Source: Cystobacter fuscus DSM 2262
GTDB taxonomy: Bacteria > Myxococcota > Myxococcia > Myxococcales > Myxococcaceae
Length of the DNA stretch: 64,000 bases
Assembly (NCBI RefSeq): GCF_000335475.2
Contig: NZ_ANAH02000024.1
Coordinates: 94,942 to 158,941, forward strand
Reading direction: 5' to 3'
Below, piece after piece: positions 51,914 through 59,697 of the stretch. Numbering within the stretch: the stretch's first letter is position 1; each line of letters begins with the position of its first letter. A program made the translations under genes and the position numbers. A model generated the notes under the pieces. The model saw only the letters and a list, made by a program, of their open reading frames with translations, had not been told where the DNA came from and did not search any database.

Positions 51914-53524
51914 TCAGGACCACTCGGGCGGCGGGACGTTCCACTCCACCCGGTAGAGCGTGAGGGGCTCCTGCTTGCCCTTCACGGGGGTGGGCGGCAG
52001 GGGGGTGACGTTCCAGTCGCGCTCGAGCCAGCGCTCGAAGGTCGCCTGGCTCATGACGACTTGTCCCTCGACCGCCACGGAGCACACCCGGCTGGCGACG
52101 TTGGTGGCGTCGCCGATGGTGGCGTACTGCAAATACTGCTCGGAGCCGATGTTGCCCGCCGCCACCCGGCCCGTGTTCAACCCCACGTGGATGCTCAACT
52201 CGGGCCAGCCCCGCTCGCGCCAGCGCGCGTTCAGTCCCGCCAGGGCCCGCTGCATCTCCACGGCCGCGCGCACCGCCCGCGTCGCGTCATCCGGATGCGC
52301 GAAGGGCGCGCCCCACACCGCCATCAGCGCGTCTCCGATGTACTTCTCCAGCGTCCCCTCGTGCCGGAAGACGATCTCCGCCATCACCGGGAAGTAGTCG
52401 TTGAGCAGATCCACCACCTGCCGGGGCTCGAGCTCGGAGGAGAGCTTGGTGAAGCCGCTGATGTCCGAGAAGAGCACCGTCACCTCGGTCTCGATCGTCT
52501 CCAGCGGGCCGCCCCGGGCCATGCTCAGCTTCTTGAGCGTGGCGGGGGGAAAGAAGCGCGCGTAGGCGTTGCGCATCACGGCCTCTTCCGCCAGCTTCTG
52601 CGCCAGGAGCGAGTTGTCCAGCGCGATGGCGGCCTGGTTGGCGAAGGCGGTGAGGAACTCGAGATCCTCCTGGCTGAAGCCGTCGGCGCGCGACAGGTTG
52701 TCCACGTACAACACGCCCAGCACCTCGTCGCGGGGCTTGAGCGGGGCGCACATGGACGCGCGGATGGACTGCAACACCACAGAAGCGGCGTCGTTGAGCC
52801 GGGGATCCATCCACGCGTCCGAGAAGAGCGCCGCCACGCTGTGGGTGCGCACATAGTCGACGATGCGCTGGCTGTAGAACGCCCCCTCGGGGGCCTCGCC
52901 CGTGGACACCCGCGCCACCCGCGGACGCAGCGCTCCGGTGGAGGGATCCACCAGCAGGATGGCCACCCGGTCCACCTCCATGATCTGGAAGACCAGGTCC
53001 AGGATGCGCTCGAGCAGCGTCTCGATCTGCCCGGGCGAGGACAGCAACTGGCTCACCTTGAGCAACACCTGGAGCTTCTCGTTGGCCCGATTCTCGTGCG
53101 ACGCGCGCTTCACCCGGAGCGCCGAGCCCGACGAGGACTCGGGGACACGCTCGAGCAGCTCGTCCATGGCCGCGGGGGAGAAGCGGGTGTTGAGCGGCTG
53201 CACCTGCGTGGGCGCCAGCGGCTCGCTCGCCACCGGGGACACCAGCGTGAACCGCACCTCGCCACACCGGAAGGACTCCCCCGCCTTCAACTCCCGGGGC
53301 GTGAACTTCTCCAGACGCACCTCGTCCACCAACGTCCCGTTCTTGCTGTCCAGGTCCGTCAGCAGCACGCGCTCCGCCTCGCGCACGAGCAACGCGTGCC
53401 GCCGCGACAGGCTCATGTGCAGCACACACAGGCTGCTCTCCTGCGTGCGGCCAATGGTCGTGGTGCCCTCGGGCAGGTCGACGACCCGCTCGTCCAACAG
53501 TCCTGGGTTCACGATGAGCTGCAT
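51914..53524 (-). CDS. FHA-GAF-adenylate cyclase
   Basis: 536 aa. An N-terminal FHA domain (1-100; TTIGRTQESSLCVLHMSLSRRHALLV, DLDSKNGTLV) binds phospho-Thr. A GAF domain spans about 150-320 (LLERILDLVFQIMEVDRVAILLVD). A class III cyclase domain covers about 345-510, with metal-binding Asp residues in FSDISGF and YIGDALMAVWG, Lys in EKYIGD and Asp in TIGDATNVASRV, which fit adenine specificity. The product should be cAMP. The gene is divergent from a CRP-type regulator (145-base gap), a plausible producer/receptor pair. It stops 6 bases from the convergent kinase gene. Confidence 0.93.
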   Translation of the reverse strand: MQLIVNPGLLDERVVDLPEGTTTIGRTQESSLCVLHMSLSRRHALLVREAERVLLTDLDSKNGTLVDEVRLEKFTPRELKAGESFRCGEVRFTLVSPVASEPLAPTQVQPLNTRFSPAAMDELLERVPESSSGSALRVKRASHENRANEKLQVLLKVSQLLSSPGQIETLLERILDLVFQIMEVDRVAILLVDPSTGALRPRVARVSTGEAPEGAFYSQRIVDYVRTHSVAALFSDAWMDPRLNDAASVVLQSIRASMCAPLKPRDEVLGVLYVDNLSRADGFSQEDLEFLTAFANQAAIALDNSLLAQKLAEEAVMRNAYARFFPPATLKKLSMARGGPLETIETEVTVLFSDISGFTKLSSELEPRQVVDLLNDYFPVMAEIVFRHEGTLEKYIGDALMAVWGAPFAHPDDATRAVRAAVEMQRALAGLNARWRERGWPELSIHVGLNTGRVAAGNIGSEQYLQYATIGDATNVASRVCSVAVEGQVVMSQATFERWLERDWNVTPLPPTPVKGKQEPLTLYRVEWNVPPPEWS

Positions 53525-53669
53525 GATGGGTGCGACAGCTTAACACCGGGGTGCTCCCCACCCGACAAGTGCGCGCGCCCCCCCTGGTCTGGTCCACCCG
53601 CTCCAGGCAAGATGAATGCCCCAGGTGGACGAATCCGTCCCACGCCCACGTCCCGGACCGCGCACCGCC

Positions 53670-54350
53670 ATGTCCTACACGGAACTCCTCTCGAAGGTTC
53701 CCCTCTTTTCCTCCCTGGAGCCGGGTGACCTGGAGCAGCTCTCCGCCCGGCTCCGACCCCGACGGCTGGGCGCCGGGGAGGTCCTCTTCCACCGGGGGGA
53801 CATGGGCACGGACCTGTACGTCATCCTCGAGGGCGAGGTGACCATCCGCCTGAGCGCGGCGGACGGCAAGGAGGTCTCCCTGGCGCTGTTGGGCCGGGGG
53901 GATGCCTTCGGGGAGCTGGCCCTGCTCGACGACGCCCCCCGCTCCACGGACGCCGTGGCGCGCAAGGACACGGAGTTGTTGAGCCTCCAACGAGAGGCCT
54001 TCCGGCAGTTCCTCCAGGAGCGGCCCCAGGTGATGCCCAAGCTGCTGGCCGAGCTGAGCCAGTTGGTGCGGCGGGTCACCCGGGCGGTGCACGACGCGAA
54101 CTTCCTGGATGCGCGGGCCCGGCTGGCGCGCGTGCTGTTGGACCTGGCCCAGAGCCGGGGCAGGCCCGGCGCCCAGGGGGTGGCCATCTCCTCCCGGCTG
54201 ACCCAGAGCGAGCTGGCCAACCTGTGCGGCCTCACGCGCGAGAGCACCAACCGATGGTTGCGCTTCTACGCGCGCGAGGGGCTGCTCACCTACGAGGACG
54301 GCGTCATCACCCTGTTGGATCCCGAGGACCTGAGCCTCAACGCCGACTGA
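53670..54350 (+). CDS. Crp/Fnr family transcriptional regulator
   Basis: 226 aa from the ATG at 53670; an upstream in-frame start at 53616 would add 18 Pro/Arg-rich residues. The cyclic-nucleotide-binding fold (LYVILEGEVTIRLS) has a phosphate cassette FGELALLDDAPRST matching cAMP-binding proteins. The C-terminal winged HTH is LTQSELANLCGLTRESTNRWL. It should bind cAMP or a related ligand and control transcription. The adjacent divergent adenylate cyclase supports cAMP. Its stop codon lies inside the shared hairpin at 54347-54370. Confidence 0.92.
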   Translation: MSYTELLSKVPLFSSLEPGDLEQLSARLRPRRLGAGEVLFHRGDMGTDLYVILEGEVTIRLSAADGKEVSLALLGRGDAFGELALLDDAPRSTDAVARKDTELLSLQREAFRQFLQERPQVMPKLLAELSQLVRRVTRAVHDANFLDARARLARVLLDLAQSRGRPGAQGVAISSRLTQSELANLCGLTRESTNRWLRFYAREGLLTYEDGVITLLDPEDLSLNAD

Positions 54351-54370
54351 GCCCGGGGCCCTGGGCTCAG
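54347..54370. terminator. Bidirectional hairpin containing both stop codons
   Basis: CTGAGCCC (54347-54354) pairs perfectly with GGGCTCAG (54363-54370) around an 8-base loop. The TGA of the Crp-like gene (54348-54350) is in one arm and the reverse TGA of the M18 peptidase gene (54367-54369) is in the other, so a single structure serves both convergent genes. Confidence 0.6.
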
Positions 54371-55686
54371 CGCGAGTAGTGCTGGCGCAGCACGGAGATC
54401 ATCGCCGCCACGTCCGCCGCGGCGGCCATCTCACGGATGGAGTGCATGGAGAGCATGGGGCTGCCCACGTCCACGGTGCGGATGCCCAGCTCGCCCGCGG
54501 AGATGGGGCCGATGGTGCTGCCACAGCCCAGGTCCGTGCGCGTGACGAAGTTCTGCGGCACCACCCCCGCCTCCCGGCAGCACAGCGCGAACCAGGCCCA
54601 CGTCTCGCCGTCGGTGGCGTAGGACTGGTTGACGTTGGACTTGATGACGGGCCCCCCGCCCAGCAGTGGCTGGTGCTTGGGCTCGTGCATGGACGCGTAG
54701 TTGGGGTGCACCGCGTGCGCCATGTCCGCCGATACCAGGAAGGAGTGGCGCATGGCGCGGTGGAACGCGTCCCGCCGTCCATCCGAGTGCGCGTGGGTCA
54801 TCCGCTCGAGCAGATCCTTCAAGAAGGGGGACGCGGCGCCCTGGGCGCTCACGCTGCCGCACTCCTCGTGATCATAGAGGACGACGCCCCGGGTGGCCGC
54901 CCCCGGTGACTCCAGGGCGAGCAGCGCGGACAGGCCCGCGTGGCTGCTGGCCAGGTTGTCCAGGCGCGGCGCATGGAGGAACTCGCCGAACGCGCCCGAG
55001 CGGGTGGAGGGCTGCGTGTCGTAGAGGCACAGGTCATAGCCGAGGAGGTCCCCCGCGCTGGCCTGGACGGAGTGGCGCGCCAGCTCCTCGACGAGCAGCG
55101 CCTTCAAGTCCACCGCCCCCGAGCGCTCCAGGGCGAGCACCGGCACCAGGTGCTCCTGGGCGTTGAGCTTGAGGCCGTCGGTGTTGACGGTGCGGTTGAG
55201 GTGGATGGCGAGGTTGGGGATGCGCAGGAGCGGACGGCGGAAGTCCACCAGGTGGTGCGCGAGCTTGCCGTCCCTGGCCGTCACCACGCGGCCGGCGAGC
55301 GACAAGTCCCGATCCATCCACGTGCTGAAGAGCACGCCGCCATACACCTCCACGCCGAGCTGGTGGTAGCCGGCGCGTCCCGCCTGGGGCTGGGGCTTGA
55401 CGCGCAGGTTGGGCGAGTCGGTGTGGGCCCCCACGAGGCGGAAGCCCGCGCGATCCACGGGCGTGTGGCCCAGGTGGAAGGCGGCGATGCTGGTATCGCC
55501 CCGGGTGACGAAGAACTTGTCACCGGGCTTCAAGTCCCAGGGCTCGCGCTCGTCCAGGGCCCGGTAGCCCTGGGCGGTGAGGCGGCGGCTCGCCTCGGCC
55601 ACGGCGTGGTAGGGCGTGGGCGAGGCATCGATGAAGGCCAGCAGATCCTGGGCGGCGGCGTCGGAAGCGGAAGCGGAAGCGGTCAT
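54367..55686 (-). CDS. M18 family aminopeptidase
   Basis: 439 aa, ATG at 55686. Family blocks are clear: AFIDASPTPYHAVAEA at the N-terminus, RLVGAHTDSPNLRVKPQP (metal-binding His/Asp), VLYDHEECGSVSAQGA (Glu pair), VSADMAHAVHPNY (Asp, His) and the C-terminal TVDVGSPMLSMHSIREMA (His ligand). It is a cytosolic dinuclear-zinc aminopeptidase preferring acidic or neutral N-terminal residues in characterised members. Complete length. Confidence 0.95.
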   Translation of the reverse strand: MTASASASDAAAQDLLAFIDASPTPYHAVAEASRRLTAQGYRALDEREPWDLKPGDKFFVTRGDTSIAAFHLGHTPVDRAGFRLVGAHTDSPNLRVKPQPQAGRAGYHQLGVEVYGGVLFSTWMDRDLSLAGRVVTARDGKLAHHLVDFRRPLLRIPNLAIHLNRTVNTDGLKLNAQEHLVPVLALERSGAVDLKALLVEELARHSVQASAGDLLGYDLCLYDTQPSTRSGAFGEFLHAPRLDNLASSHAGLSALLALESPGAATRGVVLYDHEECGSVSAQGAASPFLKDLLERMTHAHSDGRRDAFHRAMRHSFLVSADMAHAVHPNYASMHEPKHQPLLGGGPVIKSNVNQSYATDGETWAWFALCCREAGVVPQNFVTRTDLGCGSTIGPISAGELGIRTVDVGSPMLSMHSIREMAAAADVAAMISVLRQHYSR

Positions 55687-55752
55687 CCCCTCCAGGCTAG
55701 CGCCCCGGCTGGCCCCCGCCAGGGGAAACGCGGGGCCCGCGCCCGGGAGTGG

Positions 55753-57156
55753 TTACCTGCCCGACGAGGTGGCGCGCGCGTCCCCCGCTGGCTCCGTTCC
55801 CCGGAACACGGCCGGAGTCGAGGCGGAGACCTCGCCCACATAGAAGATGCCGTGGTAGCCCTGGGCATTGAGGCCACCGAAGAGCTGGACGAAGTAGCGG
55901 TCTCCATTGTCCTGGCCGCGGGCGGGCTTCACGCCGCAGTCCAGCTTCTGCTCCGGCCCCACGGCGCAGATCCACGCCGTGCCGCTCTTGTAGGCCACGT
56001 CCAGCGAGTACACGTCACGCCGCTCCCGCGCCACGCGCAGCCCCATGGGCTGGTAGTCCCGGTTCCAGGGCAGACCCTGGATCTGGCGGGGGTGCAGGTT
56101 GCCACTCACCACCAGCAGCGCCCGCCCGGGTGACACGGCGGCCACCTCCAGCACCGTCCGGGCCATGGCCTCCTCGCGCGCCTCACCCTGCGAGGGTGGG
56201 TGGTCATACGCGAAGAGACGCACGTCCAGCCCCTGGGCGCGCAGCTTGCGCAGGGCCTCGAGGAGGTAGGCCACGGCCTCGCTGTTGCGGCCATCCGGGT
56301 AGGGGCTGCGCCAGAAGGGGCTCTCCATCAGCCTGCTCCAGTCCTCCTCCCCTCCCTCGCTGGCGAGGAACGTCTCCAGCCGCGCCTGGTTGCCGGCGGG
56401 CACCTCCACCCCCACCGTCACGGGGATGCCCTGGGTGGCCACCTGGCACGCGCTCTGGGCGACGAAGTGGGGCACCTCCTTCGTGCCATGCACCTCGCCC
56501 AGCAGCACCACGTGGCCGGCCCGTGCCAGCCGGCCCAGTCCGAGGATGGGGACGCCACACTCCACCATCGCGTCCTTCATCACCTCCACGTCGGGGCTGG
56601 CACTGGACGTCTTCTTCTCGCGAGCGATCACCGGGGAGATCTTCCGGAAGACCTTCCACTCCAGGACCAGGTCGCGCGCGCTCTGCTGGGACTCGCCCAC
56701 GAGCACGACGGCTTCATCCGACTGCTGCTGCGCCAGCATGGCGGCCATGGGGCTGCCAATGCCCGAGGGGTTGTCATTGGTCCGCCCGTCCACGACCCAG
56801 AGCAGCTCGCTGCCCGGCGCCTTCAGGGCCTTGTTGACGCTGCGCGATTCGCGGGTGATGACGAGCTTGCAACGGTGGGGCCCCTCGGGCCGCGCGGTGA
56901 CCAGATAACGGTGCCAGTAGGCCGACACCCGCGAGCCCGCGAACTCCTCGCGCCACTCCGTCTCCAGCGAGGCCCCGCCCGGCACCTCCCGGAAGGCGAA
57001 CCCGTTGGCCCGGAAGTACGCACGCACCTGGGGCCACACCTCGTCGATGGGCTGCGCGTAGATGGCCTCCTCGTCGGGGGCGAAGTCCACGAAGCGCGAC
57101 GTACACCCCGACACCACCACGAGCAGCAACCACCAGCCCCAAGCGCTTCGTCTCAT
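55753..57156 (-). CDS. Lipoprotein with BamC-like N-domain and ChaN/Tiki-superfamily domain
   Basis: 467 aa from the ATG at 57156. Type II signal with lipobox VSGC. Residues 25-190 (FVDFAPDEEAIYAQPIDEVWPQVRAYFRANGFAFREV…) look like the helix-grip domain of BamC-like lipoproteins. Residues about 205-400 match ChaN/erythromycin-esterase-like proteins: HVVLLGEVHGTKEVPHF with the Glu-His motif, VGVEVPAG, and HPRQIQGLPWN. ChaN binds haem in iron-regulated systems, and this fold also includes metalloproteases. The two-domain fusion is unusual; function is unknown. Confidence 0.8.
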   Translation of the reverse strand: MRRSAWGWWLLLVVVSGCTSRFVDFAPDEEAIYAQPIDEVWPQVRAYFRANGFAFREVPGGASLETEWREEFAGSRVSAYWHRYLVTARPEGPHRCKLVITRESRSVNKALKAPGSELLWVVDGRTNDNPSGIGSPMAAMLAQQQSDEAVVLVGESQQSARDLVLEWKVFRKISPVIAREKKTSSASPDVEVMKDAMVECGVPILGLGRLARAGHVVLLGEVHGTKEVPHFVAQSACQVATQGIPVTVGVEVPAGNQARLETFLASEGGEEDWSRLMESPFWRSPYPDGRNSEAVAYLLEALRKLRAQGLDVRLFAYDHPPSQGEAREEAMARTVLEVAAVSPGRALLVVSGNLHPRQIQGLPWNRDYQPMGLRVARERRDVYSLDVAYKSGTAWICAVGPEQKLDCGVKPARGQDNGDRYFVQLFGGLNAQGYHGIFYVGEVSASTPAVFRGTEPAGDARATSSGR

Positions 57157-57253
57157 GTCAGGACGTCCTCCCGGCATGCCGGAAGGCCCGGCACACGTCC
57201 CCGCCAGTATGCCCTGGTGGAGACGAGGCCGGTATGGCCCCCCGGGAGGAGGA

Positions 57254-58387
57254 CTAGCGCTGGTGCTTGAGACGCGAGCGCTCCCGGTTGCGCAGCCAGA
57301 AGCCCGACTGGACGGGCCAGTCCGTGAAGTCGAGCGGATCCGCCCCCAACGAGCGCCGGGCCCGCTGGGCCCACTGGGAGTCGGCGAGCGCCTCGCGGGC
57401 CAGCGCCACGAGGTCCGCCCTGCCCTCCGCCACGATCGCCTCCGCCTGCGCCGGCTCGGTGATGGCCCCCACCGCCATGGAGGCCAGACCCGTCTCCTGA
57501 CGCACACGCTCGGCGTAGGCCACCTGGTAGCCCGGGCCCACCGGGCCGTTGTAGCGGTTGGCGATCCCCGCCGACGAACAGTCGAGCACGTCGACGCCCC
57601 GGGCCTCGAGCTCCCGGGCGAAGACCACCGTGTCATCGAGCGTCCAGCCCCCCTCCACGCCGTCGATCGCGGACACCCGGACGAAGACGGGCTTGTCCTG
57701 GGGCCACACCGCGCGGACGATCTCCACGAGCTCGAGCGGGAAGCGCATCCGGTTCTCCCGGCTGCCGCCGTAGCGGTCCGTGCGCTGGTTGGAGATGGGC
57801 GAGAGGAACTCGTTGAGCAGGTAGCCATGCGCGAAGTGCAGCTCGACGATGTCGAAGCCCGCCCGCAGGGCGCGCTGCGCGGCGGAGCGCCAGGCTCCAC
57901 GCAAGCGTTCGAGCCCCTGCTCCGTCAGCGCCTCGGGCACGTGCCAGCCCTCGGCGTGGGGCAGGGCACTGGGGGCCACCGTCCGCCAGGGTCCTTCCTT
58001 CTCCCCGCGCGCCGCCACGTCGGCCTGGGTCAGGGGACCATCCCCCTGCCAGGGGCGCTGCGCCGAGGCCTTGCGCCCCGCGTGGGCGAGCTGGATCGCG
58101 GGCACCGCGCCCTGGGCCTTGAGCAGGGCCGCGACGCGGGTGAGCGCCGCCTCCTGCTCGTCGTTCCACAGGCCCACGTCGCCGTGGGTGATGCGGCCCT
58201 CGGGCGAGACACCCGTGGCCTCCACGAACACGATGCCAAACCCGCCCAGCGCGAAGCGGCCCAGGTGGCTGAGGTGGTAGTCGCTCGCGACTCCGTCCAC
58301 CGCCGAGTACTGGCACATGGGCGAGACCACGGTGCGGTTGCGGGCCTGGACTCCGCGCAAGGTGATGGGCTCGAAGAGTTTCGACAT
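57254..58387 (-). CDS. NADH:flavin oxidoreductase, YqjM-type old yellow enzyme
   Basis: 377 aa from the ATG at 58387. FMN-binding and active-site features: VSPMCQYSA with the Cys typical of YqjM-like enzymes, IQLAHAGRK, VELHFAHGYLLNEFLSPISNQRTDRYGG (HxxH substrate site), VFVRVSAID and the C-terminal ADLVALAREALADSQW. Reduces activated C=C bonds with NADPH. The C-terminal Arg-rich end fits the dimer 'arginine finger' of this class. Cytosolic; physiological substrate unknown, often linked to oxidative stress. Confidence 0.95.
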   Translation of the reverse strand: MSKLFEPITLRGVQARNRTVVSPMCQYSAVDGVASDYHLSHLGRFALGGFGIVFVEATGVSPEGRITHGDVGLWNDEQEAALTRVAALLKAQGAVPAIQLAHAGRKASAQRPWQGDGPLTQADVAARGEKEGPWRTVAPSALPHAEGWHVPEALTEQGLERLRGAWRSAAQRALRAGFDIVELHFAHGYLLNEFLSPISNQRTDRYGGSRENRMRFPLELVEIVRAVWPQDKPVFVRVSAIDGVEGGWTLDDTVVFARELEARGVDVLDCSSAGIANRYNGPVGPGYQVAYAERVRQETGLASMAVGAITEPAQAEAIVAEGRADLVALAREALADSQWAQRARRSLGADPLDFTDWPVQSGFWLRNRERSRLKHQR

Positions 58388-58610
58388 GGAAGAAGCGCTC
58401 CCCACGGCACGCCAGGGGCGGCCGGGTCTCGAGAAGGTAGGACCCGTGACGGATGCGCGAGGCGAGCAGGGGTTTCGAGCCACGCGCCCCCGCCCCCATC
58501 CCGGAGACGAGCCACTCGCGCGAAGACGAGACGGCGGCCGGCTTCCCCTCCGATGGAGCGGCCTTCGGCACGCGCGTTGCTCAACGCCCGGCACGCGGAG
58601 GGAGGGCGGG

Positions 58611-59381
58611 ATGGAACGGCGGGCGGTGTTGGCGGCGGTGGGGCGGGAGGGCTCCGTGGGGGAGGGGTCGGTGAGGGACAGGCCCGGGGAGGCGGATGAT
58701 ACCCGGGAGCGTCTCTTCCGGTTGGGGGCGTCGGCCCTCACCGACCCGGAACTCCTGGGCGTGTTGTTGGGAGGGGGAGCGCGCATGCGAGCGCTGGCCG
58801 AGACACTGCTCGCCACGAAGGGGGGACTCAAGGCGCTGGTGCAGCAGGAGCCGCGGGAGCTGAGCGCGCGGCCCGGAATGGGCGCGACGCGCACGGCCCA
58901 GGTGCTGGCGGCACTGGAGTGGGGACGCCGGGCACAACGTGCCTCCGAGCGCCGGCCGCGCCTGCGCACCCCGAGGGAGATCTCCACGTACCTGGCGCCG
59001 CACCTGAGCGCGCTGCGGCGCGAGGTCTTCCACGTGCTGTGCTTCAACGCGCGCAACGTGCTGCTGCTGGACGCCCGGGTGGCCGAGGGCACCATCAACG
59101 CGTGCATGGTGGACCCGCGCGAGGTGTTCGCCGCGGCCATCACCTCGCGCGCCACGGCCATCGTGCTGGCGCACAACCATCCCTCGGGTGACCCGGAACC
59201 CTCCGGGCAGGACCTGAGCCTCACCGCCCAGCTCATCGAGGCGGGCCGGGTGCTGGGCATCAAGGTGTTGGACCACGTGGTGATTGGGGATGGGAGCTAC
59301 AGCTCGCTGGTGGAGCGGGGGGAGCTGCCACGGATGTGCGGGGAGAAGACGTCATGGGGCATGGCGGGAGAGCGTGGATGA
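58611..59381 (+). CDS. radC: RadC family (JAMM/MPN+) protein
   Basis: 256 aa, ATG at 58611 after GGAGGGAGGG. The N-terminal HhH-like part (RLFRLGASALTDPELLGVLLGGG; LSARPGMGATRTAQVLAALEWG) is followed by the RadC metal domain with AIVLAHNHPSGDPEPSGQD (HxHPxG…D). The family is a putative zinc hydrolase with unclear role in DNA processing. Its stop overlaps the DUF3006 start (ATGA). It forms an operon with DUF3006 and recQ. Confidence 0.94.
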   Translation: MERRAVLAAVGREGSVGEGSVRDRPGEADDTRERLFRLGASALTDPELLGVLLGGGARMRALAETLLATKGGLKALVQQEPRELSARPGMGATRTAQVLAALEWGRRAQRASERRPRLRTPREISTYLAPHLSALRREVFHVLCFNARNVLLLDARVAEGTINACMVDPREVFAAAITSRATAIVLAHNHPSGDPEPSGQDLSLTAQLIEAGRVLGIKVLDHVVIGDGSYSSLVERGELPRMCGEKTSWGMAGERG

Positions 59382-59695
59382 GGCTCATGGGAGTGATGAG
59401 TGGGGTGGCGTGTGGCACGCCGGAAGGGGCGGTCCAGGTGGAGGTGTTGGAGGACGAGGTGGCGCAGGTCGTCCCGGTGGGGGGCGGCGAGGCGCGGGTG
59501 GTGCCGCGCGCCACGCTGCCCCGGGACGTGCGGGAAGGAGACGTGGTGCGCGAGGGCCACGTGGACAGGGAAGTGGGAGCCCGGCTCGCGCGGGAGGTAG
59601 CCGAGTGGCGGGCCCGTCTGGCCGTCAGCGTACCTGACGGGCTGGACCTGGACTCAGGAGCCCCTGAGTCGTTGACGGGGCGGAAGGAATATTGA
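59378..59695 (+). CDS. DUF3006-like small protein
   Basis: 105 aa from the ATG at 59378, overlapping the radC stop. The core (VQVEVLEDEVAQVVPVGGGEARVVPRATLPRDVREGDVV) has the short beta-rich pattern of DUF3006 (strand, V/P-rich turn, LP…EGDV). A helical C-terminus follows (AREVAEWRARLAV). The first 20 residues may be surplus if translation starts later. Function unknown; the TGA at 59693-59695 adjoins recQ. Confidence 0.8.
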   Translation: MRLMGVMSGVACGTPEGAVQVEVLEDEVAQVVPVGGGEARVVPRATLPRDVREGDVVREGHVDREVGARLAREVAEWRARLAVSVPDGLDLDSGAPESLTGRKEY

Positions 59696-59697
59696 AG

